In this document: positions 28,352 to 38,297 of the stretch, piece after piece
How the letters are laid out: every line of letters begins with the position of its first letter
Numbering within the stretch: position 1 is the first letter of the stretch
Origin: Variovorax sp. WS11
Lineage (GTDB): Bacteria; Pseudomonadota; Gammaproteobacteria; Burkholderiales; Burkholderiaceae_C
Length of the DNA: 64,000 bases
Direction: 5' to 3'
NCBI RefSeq assembly: GCF_010499245.1
Contig: NZ_JAAGOW010000003.1
Span: forward strand, 310,001 to 374,000
The notes under the pieces: generated by a model
Seen by the model: only the letters and a program-made list of their open reading frames with translations
Database searches by the model: none
What the model was told of the DNA's origin: nothing
Program-made: the position numbers and the translations under genes

Positions 28352-29314
28352 ATGAGTACACAGTTCGCCACCCTCGGCGAGGGCGCCGAGGTGCCCGCCT
28401 CGCCGGTCCCGAAGCCTGCGGCCGACGCAGCGCCGGTTGAATCGCCGCTGCGCCTTTTCCTGCGGCAGTACGCCGAATCGAAGATCGCCCTCATCGGCGC
28501 CGCGCTGCTGCTCCTGCTGGCGCTCGCCGCGCTGCTCGCGCCGGTGCTGGCATCGCAGAACCCCTACGACCTGGCGCAGCTCGACATCCTCGACGCGCGC
28601 CTGCCGCCGAGCTCGCACGCCGCCGAGGCCGGCCGGCGCTACTTGCTGGGCACCGACGAGCAGGGGCGCGACATGCTCTCCGCGATGCTCTACGGCCTGC
28701 GCATCTCGCTGGCCATCGGCATCGTCGCCACCGTGGCCGCGCTGTCGCTGGGCAGCACGCTGGGCCTGCTGGCGGCCTATGCGGGCGGGCGGCTCGATGC
28801 CTTCCTGATGCGGGTGGTGGACATCCAGCTGTCCTTCCCGGCCATCCTGCTGGCGCTGGTGCTGAGCACGGTGCTGCAGCCGGGCGTGGGCAACGTCGCG
28901 CTGGCGCTGGTGGCGGTGCAGTGGGCCTACTACGCGCGCACCGTGCGCGCCGCCGCGTTGGTCGAGCGCAAGAAGGAATACATCGAGGCCGCGCAGGGCC
29001 TGGGCCTGTCGGGCGCGCGCATCGTGTTTCGCCACTTGCTGCCCAACTGCCTGCCGCCGGTGATCGTGGTGGCGGCGCTGCAGGTGGCCAACGCGATCGC
29101 GCTGGAGGCCACGCTGTCCTTCCTGGGCATCGGCGTGCCGATCACCGAGCCCTCGCTGGGCCTGATGATCGCCAACGGCCAGCAGTCCCTGCTGGCGGGG
29201 CAGTACTGGATGTCGGTCTATCCGGGCCTGCTGCTGCTGGCGACCATCCTCGCGATCAACCTGGTGGCCGACCAGCTGCGCGATGTGCTGAACCCGCGGC
29301 TTTCGAGGCAGTGA
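28352..29314 (+). CDS. ABC transporter permease, DppC-type
   Basis: 320 residues. A cytoplasmic N-terminus of about 45 residues is followed by the first helix (ALIGAALLLLLALAALLAPVLA), then the DppC-specific periplasmic loop with YLLGTDEQGRDMLSAMLYGLRISL. The EAA motif is VERKKEYIEAAQGLGLSGARIVFRH. The partner of the DppB-type permease. Start at ATG 28352, 44 bases after the previous stop. Confidence 0.93.
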   Translation: MSTQFATLGEGAEVPASPVPKPAADAAPVESPLRLFLRQYAESKIALIGAALLLLLALAALLAPVLASQNPYDLAQLDILDARLPPSSHAAEAGRRYLLGTDEQGRDMLSAMLYGLRISLAIGIVATVAALSLGSTLGLLAAYAGGRLDAFLMRVVDIQLSFPAILLALVLSTVLQPGVGNVALALVAVQWAYYARTVRAAALVERKKEYIEAAQGLGLSGARIVFRHLLPNCLPPVIVVAALQVANAIALEATLSFLGIGVPITEPSLGLMIANGQQSLLAGQYWMSVYPGLLLLATILAINLVADQLRDVLNPRLSRQ

Positions 29315-29319
29315 GCACC

Positions 29320-30318
29320 ATGACGACTCCCACGCTGATCGTCGAAGGGCTGCAGACGCGCTTCTTCACCCGCGCCGGCATCGCGACCGCGGTCGACGAG
29401 GTCTCGTTCACGGTGGATCGGGGCCAGGTGATGGGCCTGGTGGGCGAGTCCGGCTCCGGCAAGTCGATGACGGGCTACTCGATGCTGGGCCTGGTCGACG
29501 CACCAGGCCGCGTGACCGGCGGCAAGGTGCTGCTGACGCAGCGCGACGGCGAGGTGCTGGACCTGCTCCAGCTCTCGCCGCGTGCGCTGCAGGCGGTGCG
29601 CGGCAACCGCGTCGCGATGATCTTCCAGGACCCGATGATGACGCTCAACCCGGTGCTGCGCATCGACACGCAGATGATCGAGGCGGTGCGCGCGCATCAC
29701 CGCGTGAGTGCGAAGGCGGCGCGCGAGCGTGCGGCCGCGGCGCTGGCCAAGGTGGGCATCGCCTCGCCGCACGAACGGCTGCTGGCCTACCCGCACCAGT
29801 TCTCGGGCGGCATGCGGCAGCGGGTGGCGATCGCGATCGCGCTGCTCAACGAGCCCGACCTGATCATCGCGGACGAGCCGACCACGGCACTGGACGTGAC
29901 CATCCAGGGCCAGATCCTCGCGGAGATGCAGGCGCTGTGCCGCGAGTCGGGCACGGCGCTGGTCTGGATCACGCACGACCTCTCGGTGGTCGCGGGCCTG
30001 GCGGACACGGTGTCGGTGATGTATGCCGGGCGCATCGTCGAGCAGGGCCCCGTGGCCGAGGTGCTGGAGCGGCCGCGCCATCCCTACACCCGCGGCCTGA
30101 TCGCCAGCGCGCCTTCGCGCAATCCGCGCGGCCGGCCGCTGGCGCAGATCCCGGGCATGACGCCCTCGCTGCTCGCGCTGCCGCCGGGCTGCGCCTTCCA
30201 GGCCCGCTGTGCGCGCGCCGATGCGGCCTGCCGCGCAACACCGCCGCTCGTGCGCCTGCCCGAGCGGCAGCTGCGCTGCTTCCATCCTCATTCCGTGATT
30301 GCCGCGACGACGGCTTGA
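29320..30318 (+). CDS. ABC transporter ATPase, DppD-type
   Basis: 332 residues. Walker A GESGSGKS, Q-loop FQDPMMTLNP, signature FSGGMRQRVAIAIAL, Walker B LIIADEPTTALD, and the H-loop WITHDLSVV are all intact. The oligopeptide-type C-terminal extension carries the cysteine cluster CAFQARCARADAAC...LRCFHP, seen in peptide-importer ATPases. The gene begins 5 bases after the DppC-type stop. Confidence 0.94.
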   Translation: MTTPTLIVEGLQTRFFTRAGIATAVDEVSFTVDRGQVMGLVGESGSGKSMTGYSMLGLVDAPGRVTGGKVLLTQRDGEVLDLLQLSPRALQAVRGNRVAMIFQDPMMTLNPVLRIDTQMIEAVRAHHRVSAKAARERAAAALAKVGIASPHERLLAYPHQFSGGMRQRVAIAIALLNEPDLIIADEPTTALDVTIQGQILAEMQALCRESGTALVWITHDLSVVAGLADTVSVMYAGRIVEQGPVAEVLERPRHPYTRGLIASAPSRNPRGRPLAQIPGMTPSLLALPPGCAFQARCARADAACRATPPLVRLPERQLRCFHPHSVIAATTA

Positions 30319-30322
30319 ATCC

Positions 30323-31417
<1,095 letters not shown>

Positions 31418-31603
31418 CTTGCGGACGCAGGGTGGCCTTGGCGTGGCCGCCCACTGATGCACGCAGCGCATCGATCTGGCTCATCAATTTCACTGGACGC
31501 CCGCGAGGGGCCGAATGATCATGAATGTTTGCCGTGGCGCGCCTGCGCCTTTCAGCGAATCCGCAACCATGATGATGAACATGCCCGTGGGCAGGTGCAG
31601 GCC

Positions 31604-32560
31604 ATGATGCTGTCATCCCTGCTGCAACGCGCCGCGGCCTCGTCGCTGCCTGCGGCGAGGGCCGGCGAAGCGGCGCCTTCGGCCGGTGAAGGCAGCGTGC
31701 CCGGCGGACCTCCGCCGCAGCTCTATGCCGAGGAGCAGCTGTGCCGGCCCGAGACTCTGGGCCGCCATGCCGAGCTGCCCGGCATCGTGCGGGATCTGGT
31801 GGAGGCCGGCAGCATCGACGCCCGGGCGCGCCTGGTGCGCGGCATGCTGCACGCGATCGGCTTCGAGTGGATGGGCTACGGCATGGTCACCTATGTGCGC
31901 GGCCAGTCCTGGCCGCTGAGCTTCTTCACCGGCTACGCCAATGCGCACTGGGTGCGTCGCTACTTCGCGCAGCGCCACTACGAGGTGGATGCGCGGCACC
32001 AGGAGGCGCCGGCCTCCAGCCTGCCGCTGCTGTGGGACGTGAGCCAGCTGGAAGCCTCGCTCACCGGCCCGGACCCGAGCGAGCGGCGCCGACGCTTTCT
32101 GGACGACCTGCATGCCAGCGGCATCCGCAGCGGCCTGTTTTTTCGCCTGGCCTCGCCCACGCACGTGAACGAGCACACGGTGATCAGCCTGACCTCGAGC
32201 GCGCTCAGCCGCAGCTGGATCACCGAGGACGTGGTGGGCCAGTCGCTGGTGCTGAGCCTGAGCGTGCACGAGTACCTGTCGCGCCACGCGCGCGTGCCGG
32301 CCGCACCGGCGGCGGCGCGGGCCGAGATGTCGGGCATGTCGCCGACGCAGCAGTACATCCTCGAGCACCTGCTGCAGGGGCGCAGCGACAAGGAGATCGC
32401 CTACCGCTTGCAGCTGTCGTCGCACACGGTGGACTACCACATGCGCCAACTGCGGCGCCGCTTCGCGGCCCGCAACCGGGTGCAGTTGGTGAAGGCGGCG
32501 ACGCAATCGCAGCACGGGGAGAGCGGCTTCGGCGGGGTCAGCCAGCTGTCGACGCTCTAG
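31604..32560 (+). CDS. LuxR-family quorum-sensing-type regulator without a LuxI partner (LuxR solo)
   Basis: 318 residues if started at ATG 31604; an in-frame ATG at 31457 would add 49 unlikely residues. The autoinducer-binding-like domain covers about residues 50-220 (GFEWMGYGMVTYVRG, WPLSFFTGYANAHWVRRYFAQRHYEVDAR, LLWDVSQLEA, GIRSGLFFRLASP), with Trp/Tyr/Asp positions typical of acyl-homoserine-lactone receptors. The LuxR HTH follows (MSPTQQYILEHLLQGRSDKEIAYRLQLSSHTVDYHMRQLRRRF). No luxI-like gene is in the window, so it may sense exogenous signals or a non-AHL ligand. A lux-box-like palindrome lies 87 bases after its stop. Confidence 0.88.
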   Translation: MMLSSLLQRAAASSLPAARAGEAAPSAGEGSVPGGPPPQLYAEEQLCRPETLGRHAELPGIVRDLVEAGSIDARARLVRGMLHAIGFEWMGYGMVTYVRGQSWPLSFFTGYANAHWVRRYFAQRHYEVDARHQEAPASSLPLLWDVSQLEASLTGPDPSERRRRFLDDLHASGIRSGLFFRLASPTHVNEHTVISLTSSALSRSWITEDVVGQSLVLSLSVHEYLSRHARVPAAPAAARAEMSGMSPTQQYILEHLLQGRSDKEIAYRLQLSSHTVDYHMRQLRRRFAARNRVQLVKAATQSQHGESGFGGVSQLSTL

Positions 32561-32646
32561 CGTTGGCAGAGCTTGGGCGGCTGACGCTCGAGCTGACCCG
32601 CTGCGTCTGGCGGACAGAAGGCAGGCGGAAGTCTTACCAGTCTGTC

Positions 32647-32662
32647 CTACCAAGGTTGGTAG
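32647..32662. promoter_or_regulatory. Lux-box-like palindrome, copy 1
   Basis: CTACCAAGGTTGGTAG has 7-bp perfect arms (CTACCAA/TTGGTAG). With flanks it reads CCTACCAAGGTTGGTAGTT, resembling las/rhl-type boxes such as that upstream of P. aeruginosa rhlI. It lies 63 bases upstream of the small YD-repeat ORF (ATG 32725) and just after the LuxR gene. Confidence 0.6.
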
Positions 32663-32724
32663 TTACGCAAGACGCCCATTGAAGGCCTAATGCGCTCCGT
32701 CATCAAGACGGGAGCAAAAAAAGC

Positions 32725-32946
32725 ATGAGGCCAACCACGTCGCGTCGCGACTTCCATCGAGCAGCCCTGGCCGGGCTTCTGCTGTTGGGCGCCGGTGCCG
32801 CCCACGCCGGATCCGTGAGCTACGGCTATGACGCCTTGGGGCGTCTGGCCAGTGCCGTGTACAGCAACGGTACCTCCACCACCACGATCACGTACAGCTA
32901 CGACGCCGGGGGTAATCGCATCTCAGTGGCGACTACCACGCCGTAG
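32725..32946 (+). CDS. Small exported YD-repeat (RHS-like) protein
   Basis: 73 residues. An N-terminal signal peptide with Tat-like RR (TSRRDFHRAALAGLLLLGAGAAHA) leads to about 45 mature residues containing two YD repeats (VSYGYDALGRLASAVYSNG and YSYDAGGNRISV). It looks like a single RHS/YD unit with its own export signal and stop, placed just before the larger RHS locus. RBS GGGAG lies before the start. It could be an intact mini protein or a leftover 5' end of another RHS gene. Confidence 0.55.
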   Translation: MRPTTSRRDFHRAALAGLLLLGAGAAHAGSVSYGYDALGRLASAVYSNGTSTTTITYSYDAGGNRISVATTTP

Positions 32947-33027
32947 CGTCGGCGCGCTGTCGCGGCCCTGGCCCGGGAGGGCAGGGGCTGTTCATTTCCT
33001 TTCCATAAAAAACCTCGGGGAGTTCCC

Positions 33028-35815
33028 ATGTCCAAGCTCGCGCGCGCCTGCGCCGTTGTCGTGGCCGTCGCCACATCGCTTGCAGGCGGCATCGCTGCTG
33101 CGCAGATCCAGAGCGGCGTTGCTCGCAAGGCGGCAGCGCCTTCCGTTGCCCTCGGCGTTCCCGTACCCGTTGCCAATGCCAAGGCCAGCCAGCGTTCGTC
33201 CTCCAATGCCACGGCGGGTTCGGGCAGTTCGTTGAACTTCGCCAGCGGCCAGCCCGCTCTGCGCTACCTGCCGGACGATTTGCCCGCTGCCAAGGACCCG
33301 GTGCGGCGCGAGGCCGTCAAGGACGGTGCCAAGGAGGCCGGTGCTTCCGCCCGTGGCGCTACCGCAGCCGGCGCCGCCAGCGCTGGCGCTGGGGAGTTCG
33401 CCCCCGCCCCCGGCGTCCTGCGCGCCAACATGCCCCCGGTCACCTTCGCCGACGCCCAGCGCGTCCTCAAGGCCAGAGTGCTTCCGGCCAACGTCAATCA
33501 AGGCGTCACCGCGGCCCCCAAGACCAGCAAGACCTCGGCCTCGACCTCGACGTCGGCCATGAAGATCTCCGGCGATGGCAACGCCTTGGGCCCCGCCTCC
33601 ATCGCCGAGCTCGCGCGCTCCTTGCGCAATCACCCGACCTCATCTACCAGTACGTCCGCAACAACATCGAGTACTACCCTGTCTTCGGAAGCCAAAAAGG
33701 CGCCCTTGGCTCGGTGCTGGACAACCAGGCCACCGCCCACGACCAGGCCACCTTGATGGTCGAGCTCCTGCGCGCCTCCGGCTTCGAGGCCAACTACGTG
33801 CGCGGCATCGCCAAGCTCAGCGCCGCCCAACTGGCCGAGTGGTGGGGCGTGAGCACCGCCAACGCCTGCGGCGTCCTGTCGCTGCTCGGCCAGGCCCAGA
33901 TCCCAGTCTACGAGATCAACGCCACCAGTGCCGGCAGCTGCCCCGGCACCGTAGCCGCATTGACCGATGTGTCCTTCGAGCACGTCTGGGTCAAGGTCAG
34001 GATCAACGGCAGTTGGTATGCCTTCGACCCCAGCTACAAGCCCCACACCTTCAAGACCGGCATCGACCTCGCCAGTGCCGCCGGCTACAACGCCGCCAAC
34101 CACCTGGCCTCGGCCCAGAGCGGCGCCACCGTCACTGGCGACTACGTGCAGAACATCAACCGCACCAACATCCGCTTCAATCTCGAGAAGTACGCCGGCA
34201 TCCTCGCAGGTCACCTGCGCACCAGCAAGCCCGCTGCCACCCTGGACGACGTCATCGGCGGCAAGACCATCGTCCCCTTCTACGGCGCGCTGCGCCAGAG
34301 CGCGCTGCCCTACCAGAACACCGCCTGGGGCAGCGAGGAATTGGCCGAGCTCCCGGGCTACATGAAGCCCACCCTGCGGGTGCAGTACCAGGGCATCGAC
34401 CAGACTTACACCTCCGACGCCATCTACGGCCGGCGTTTGACCCTCACCTACAACGGCGCCAACCAGCCGGTGCTCAAGCTCGACGGCGTGGCCGTCGGTG
34501 CGCGGGCACGGCAGTGACCCCAGGTGTTTCCACCCCCATCACCTTCACCGTCACCCACAACGCTTACGTCTCCACCTGGGCCAACCACAGCTTCACCCAG
34601 AAGATCAAGGGCGGGGGCACCAACACCTTCCTGATCGCCAACGGCTGGGGCCCCGCCGGCCGTGGCACCGCCGAGAATTACCGGCGCGTGCTCAGCGACC
34701 TCAAGGCCTCCGGCGCCGCCGATGCTTCAGAACCTTTGCTGGGATCGACGCTCGCTGTCATCGGCGCCCAGTGGATTGCCCAGAACACCCACGCCGGCTC
34801 GATCACCGAGCGCATCGCCGACACGACTCTCTTGCACCAGCACCAGATCGGCATCGTCGGCTACACCGGCAGCGCCTATGTCGACCTCCCGAGCAACGTG
34901 CTGGCCGTGGCCAACCTCGCCGGCAATGTCGACAAGGAGAGCGCCGCCTTCGCCAACTGGGCCATGCACCTGAGCATCCTGGAGTCCACCGCGGTGCAGC
35001 AGACCACCGGGGTTCCGGCAGTCTCAACCGTCAAGCTCATCGACCTGGCCTCGGCCGCCGGCCAGCGCATCTACAACGCGACTGCCGCCAACTACGCCAG
35101 CGCCGTGCAGCCCAACCTCACGGGATGCAGTGCGCACCTGGCCAACTTCAACAGCTACCTGGCCTCTGGGTTGCGCCTGATCCTGCCCGCGCGCTGCGAC
35201 ATCGCCGAGAACAGTTGGGCCGGTGCGGGCTACTTCACCGTGGGCTCGGGCCTCTACCTGGGCTCCGTCATCAGCAATGGCCTCTCGGGCGGCTACTCGA
35301 CCTACCCTCAGTCCGCAGGGACGGCCACCGAAACTGTGGTCTATGGAGTCCGACCACCCTTCAGCCTGATCCAGGCAGGCCTGGACCTCCTCGGCGACCC
35401 GATCGACATGGTCCAAGGCCACTTCCTCTACAACCACGAGGACCTCAACGTCGGCGTCGGCAGCTTCCCGCAGTCCCTGAGCTTCCAGCGCCTGTACAGC
35501 TCCGGCATGCGCCACCAGAACGGGTCTCTCGGCAAGGGCTGGACCCACAACTTCAACGCCACCGCAGCGGTCAACTCCGACGGCTTCCAGGCCATGGGCG
35601 AGGACTCCGCCCTCGACGCCGTGGGCACCATCGTCGAGCACAAGGCCTCCTTCGACCTCCTGATGGACCCGGCGCGGCCGCTGGCCAAGCTGGTCACCGC
35701 CACGCTCGGGCAGCGCTGGTTCGGCGACCAGTTGATCAACAACACCGTGGTGGTGACCCAGGGCCTCAACGCCGAGGTGTTCGTCAAGCTGCCGGACGGG
35801 ACCGGCATCCGGATG
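33028..35815 (+). pseudogene. RHS-family exported protein with transglutaminase-like domain, frameshifted and truncated
   Basis: The N-terminus has a signal peptide (residues 1-25, ending GGIAAAQ). Three frames in succession encode one protein: frame of 33028 up to LRNHP; after a missing G near 33637, DLIYQYVRNNIEYYP and the transglutaminase-like core (LDNQATAHDQATLMVELLRASGFEANYV, HVWVKVRINGSWYAFDPSYK); then, after an extra CG near 34501, VTPGVSTPITF to the RHS N-terminal domain (IDMVQGHFLYNHEDLNVGVG, SFQRLYSSG, GKGWTHNF). Homology stops at about 35815 (VKLPDGT), well before any YD-repeat barrel. No intact product is expected. The transglutaminase-plus-RHS layout is normal for large secreted RHS proteins. 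Confidence 0.8.
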
Positions 35816-36268
35816 AGCACCGATCTCGAAGCGAAAGACCGAGAAATCGCCGGTCACGCGCCGCCGCCACCGCCGCTTGTCGTCCTCGATGATCAGGAAC
35901 TTGCCCGGATACTCGAAGAAGGGATCGAGCCCGCCGACGATCACCACGTCCAGGTCGAGGAAGAGCGCCGTGCCGCGCAGGCCGTACAGATCGGCGGCGA
36001 AGCCGACCAGCTTGGTCCGGCCGCGCTCGGGCGTGCCCTCGGGCAGGTCGAGCGGGGGGATGGGCCGGCACTCCACCTCGGAGCGGATGCCCTGCGGGTC
36101 GTCCGTCAGGCAGGTGAAGCGGAAGCCGCTGCGCAGGTTTCGGCGCACCATGGCATAGAGGCGGTTGACGTACTCGGGGCCGTACTTGGTGCCCCACTTC
36201 ATGCACAGGATGTGGCGGCGCTGCGCATTGAGCAGGGTGACGTGGAAGGGTATTCGGGTGTCGGACAT
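35815..36268 (-). pseudogene. Truncated glycosyltransferase-like gene
   Basis: From ATG 36268 about 150 residues resemble a small glycosyltransferase: FHVTLLNAQRRHILCMKWGTKYGPEYVNRLYAMV, FTCLTDDP, LVGFAADLYGLRGTALFLDLDVVIVGGLDPFF (DxD motif) and FSVFRFEIGAH. After GAH (about 35815) the frame simply runs antisense through the RHS pseudogene to 35024, giving a chimeric 414-residue ORF. The C-terminal half of the enzyme is therefore missing. Its start lies 3 bases after the stop of the sensor kinase gene, so it was probably the third gene of that operon. Confidence 0.7.
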
Positions 36269-36271
36269 GGT

Positions 36272-37411
36272 TCAGTTCGGCGGAGAAGGCATGTAGCGGA
36301 CATGGACCGCGAGTCCGCCCAGGGCCGGGGAGCGCCCGATGTCGATCGCCATGCGATGCACTGCAGCGATGCGGCGCGCAATCGACAATCCCAGGCCGCT
36401 GCCGCTTTCCGCATTGCCCAGGGCCCTGAAGAAGCGCTCGCCCAGGCGGCGCATGTCTGAATCTCGCAGGCCGGGGCCGCCGTCTTCCACGCTGAGCCGA
36501 ACGCCCGAGGCGCCGCATACAACGCGCACCTCGATGCGGGCCGAGCGCGGACTGTAGCGGACGGCGTTGTCGACGAGGTTGCGAACCAGCACCGCCAGCA
36601 GCGTCTCGTCGCCGCGGATGACGCAAGCCGGGCCATCGCTCAATTCCAGGGACTGCCGCTTGGCGAGTGCCCGCGGCGCGATGTCGGCCAGCACGCGGCG
36701 GGCGAGGGCGGCGAGGTCGACGTCCTTGTCTTCGGGCATGGCATCGGCTTCCAGGCGCGAAAGCGTGAGCAACTGCTCGACCAGGCGCGTGGCGCGGTCG
36801 CAGCCGTCGAGGGTGCCTTGCAGCGCACGGGAGCGGCGCTGTTCATCTGCCTCCTGCATCGCGACCTGCGCATGGGCGCGGATCGCCGCGATGGGCGTGC
36901 GCAGTTCATGGGCGGCGTCGGAGGTGAAGCGCCGCTCGGATTCCAGCAGGAACTCGATGCGCCGGAACAGGGCATTGAGCGCATCGATCATCGGCACCAT
37001 CTCGGAAGGCGCATCGTCGAAGCGCACGCGGTCCAGCACATCGGGCCGGCGCTCGAGCAGCGAGCGCCCGAGCCGCCGCATCGGGCGCAGCCCCCGGTGA
37101 ACCGCCCACCACACCGCCAGCACCAGCAGCGGCAAAGCGGCGAACAAGGGCCACAAGGTGCTCCGGAGGACGGCCCAGAGGATGGCGTTTCGATGCGACG
37201 TGAGCACGTCGACCTGGAGATCGTTCCCGGACCCGCCGTGCTGGGCCATGACCAGCGCGGCCACCTGCGCGAGATGGCTGTCGAGAATTTTCTCCACTTC
37301 CTGGCGCGCGTCGAACCAGGTGATGACCGCGGTGCTGATCCAGGCCACGACGACGAAGCCCAGTACCAGCCTTGCCAGGCGGCCCTGCAGCGAGTAGGCG
37401 GCCCGGATCAC
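36272..37411 (-). CDS. Sensor histidine kinase (QseC-like)
   Basis: 379 residues from GTG 37411-37409, which overlaps the response-regulator TGA as GTGA. Two membrane helices (about residues 12-32 and 85-105) flank a short periplasmic loop; a HAMP-like linker follows. The H-box is FTSDAAHELRTPIAAIRAH, and the ATPase domain shows NLVDNAVRYS, VEDGGPGL, RFFRAL and GSGLGLSIARRI. It should phosphorylate the adjacent regulator. The signal is unknown; the periplasmic part is only about 50 residues, so a small ligand, cation or membrane stress is likely. Confidence 0.92.
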   Translation of the reverse strand: MIRAAYSLQGRLARLVLGFVVVAWISTAVITWFDARQEVEKILDSHLAQVAALVMAQHGGSGNDLQVDVLTSHRNAILWAVLRSTLWPLFAALPLLVLAVWWAVHRGLRPMRRLGRSLLERRPDVLDRVRFDDAPSEMVPMIDALNALFRRIEFLLESERRFTSDAAHELRTPIAAIRAHAQVAMQEADEQRRSRALQGTLDGCDRATRLVEQLLTLSRLEADAMPEDKDVDLAALARRVLADIAPRALAKRQSLELSDGPACVIRGDETLLAVLVRNLVDNAVRYSPRSARIEVRVVCGASGVRLSVEDGGPGLRDSDMRRLGERFFRALGNAESGSGLGLSIARRIAAVHRMAIDIGRSPALGGLAVHVRYMPSPPN

Positions 37412-38082
37412 GGCGAAGCGGAAGAAGAGCGCATCAGCACATAGCCCACGCCGCGCACGGTTTGAATGAGCGCATTGCCCAGCTTGCGCCGCAGCCGATG
37501 GACATGGACCTCGATGGCGTTGCTCTCTACCTCCTGGCCCCAGCTGTAGAGGTGCTTCTCCAACTGCTCCCGCGACAGGACGCGGCCGGCATGCAGCATG
37601 AGCGTGTGCAGCAGGTCGAACTCCCGGCTCGAGAGCAGCACCGGCTCGCCCGCCTTGTGGACCGCGCGTGCGGCGGGGTCCAGGAGAACATCCCGGGCCA
37701 TCAGGCATTCCTGTGGCTGACCATGCGAGCGCCGCACCAGCGCCCGCAGGCGTGCCGCGAGCTCGCGCATGTCCACCGGCTTGACCACGTAGTCGTCCGC
37801 GCCGGCATCGAGGCCGCGGACCCGATCGTGCAGCGCGTCCCGCGCCGTCAGCACGAACACGGGCAGCGTCACGCCCGCTCCGCGAATGACCGTGAGCACC
37901 GACAGCCCGTCTTTGAGGGGCAGGCTCAGGTCGAGCACGCAAGCCGCGTAAGGGTTCGCACGCAGCTCGCGCTCGGCGGCGAGGCCGTCGTGGACCCAGT
38001 CGACCTGGAAGCCGAGCTGCTGGAGGCCCGCGCGAAGGCCTTCGCCGAGCAGGGTGTCGTCTTCCGCGAGAAGGATGCGCAT
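37408..38082 (-). CDS. OmpR-family response regulator (QseB/PmrA-like)
   Basis: 224 residues. The receiver domain has the acidic pair (LLAEDD), phospho-Asp in CVLDLSLP (about residue 51), Thr in VLTARD and Lys in VVKPVD. The winged-helix domain follows (LSSREFDLLHTLMLHAGRVLSREQLEKHLYSW, EVHVHRLRRKL, VRGVGYVLM). It overlaps the kinase start and is the first gene of the operon. A QseB/PmrA-type direct repeat lies about 140 bases upstream. Confidence 0.94.
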   Translation of the reverse strand: MRILLAEDDTLLGEGLRAGLQQLGFQVDWVHDGLAAERELRANPYAACVLDLSLPLKDGLSVLTVIRGAGVTLPVFVLTARDALHDRVRGLDAGADDYVVKPVDMRELAARLRALVRRSHGQPQECLMARDVLLDPAARAVHKAGEPVLLSSREFDLLHTLMLHAGRVLSREQLEKHLYSWGQEVESNAIEVHVHRLRRKLGNALIQTVRGVGYVLMRSSSASP

Positions 38083-38223
38083 GGGGCGGGATTGTCTATC
38101 CGGCAGGGCCGCTCAGCGATTGCCCTCCGGCTCGCGCCCGGGTTTCGGTGACAGTGGCGGGCTTGTGGTCGGGGTTCGGCATGCGTGTTCGGGTCCGGTT
38201 GGCCGCCATGATGCATACCCGTC

Positions 38224-38240
38224 CTTATCGCATCCTTAAC
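38224..38240 (-). promoter_or_regulatory. Candidate response-regulator box (direct repeat)
   Basis: CTTATC at 38224-38229 and CTTAAC at 38235-38240 are in phase at 11 bp, the spacing of PmrA/QseB-type sites (two TTAAG half-sites). On the minus strand it reads GTTAAGGATGCGATAAG. Position in the 215-base region between the aldo/keto reductase end and the regulator start fits autoregulation. Confidence 0.4.
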
Positions 38241-38297
38241 AGCGCGCCGGACCGGGGCGCTCCGTCGCCGCCCCGCCACGGCCAAGCACGCAAAAGC

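Noticed and set aside
32698..32724. CTCCGTC/GACGGGAG hairpin as a terminator after LuxR
   Set aside because: The A-run follows rather than a T-run on the plus strand, and it overlaps the RBS of the next ORF.
35024..36268. 414-residue minus-strand ORF as one intact protein
   Set aside because: Only the first 150 residues resemble a glycosyltransferase; the rest is antisense to conserved RHS coding sequence.
33575..36460. 961-residue plus-strand ORF
   Set aside because: Its first 300 codons are out of frame with the conserved transglutaminase-like part and its end is antisense to the glycosyltransferase and kinase; only the middle is genuine RHS.
38054..38239. 61-codon ORF in the two-component promoter region
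   Set aside because: No RBS, antisense to the regulator start and overlapping the direct-repeat box; no similarity pattern.
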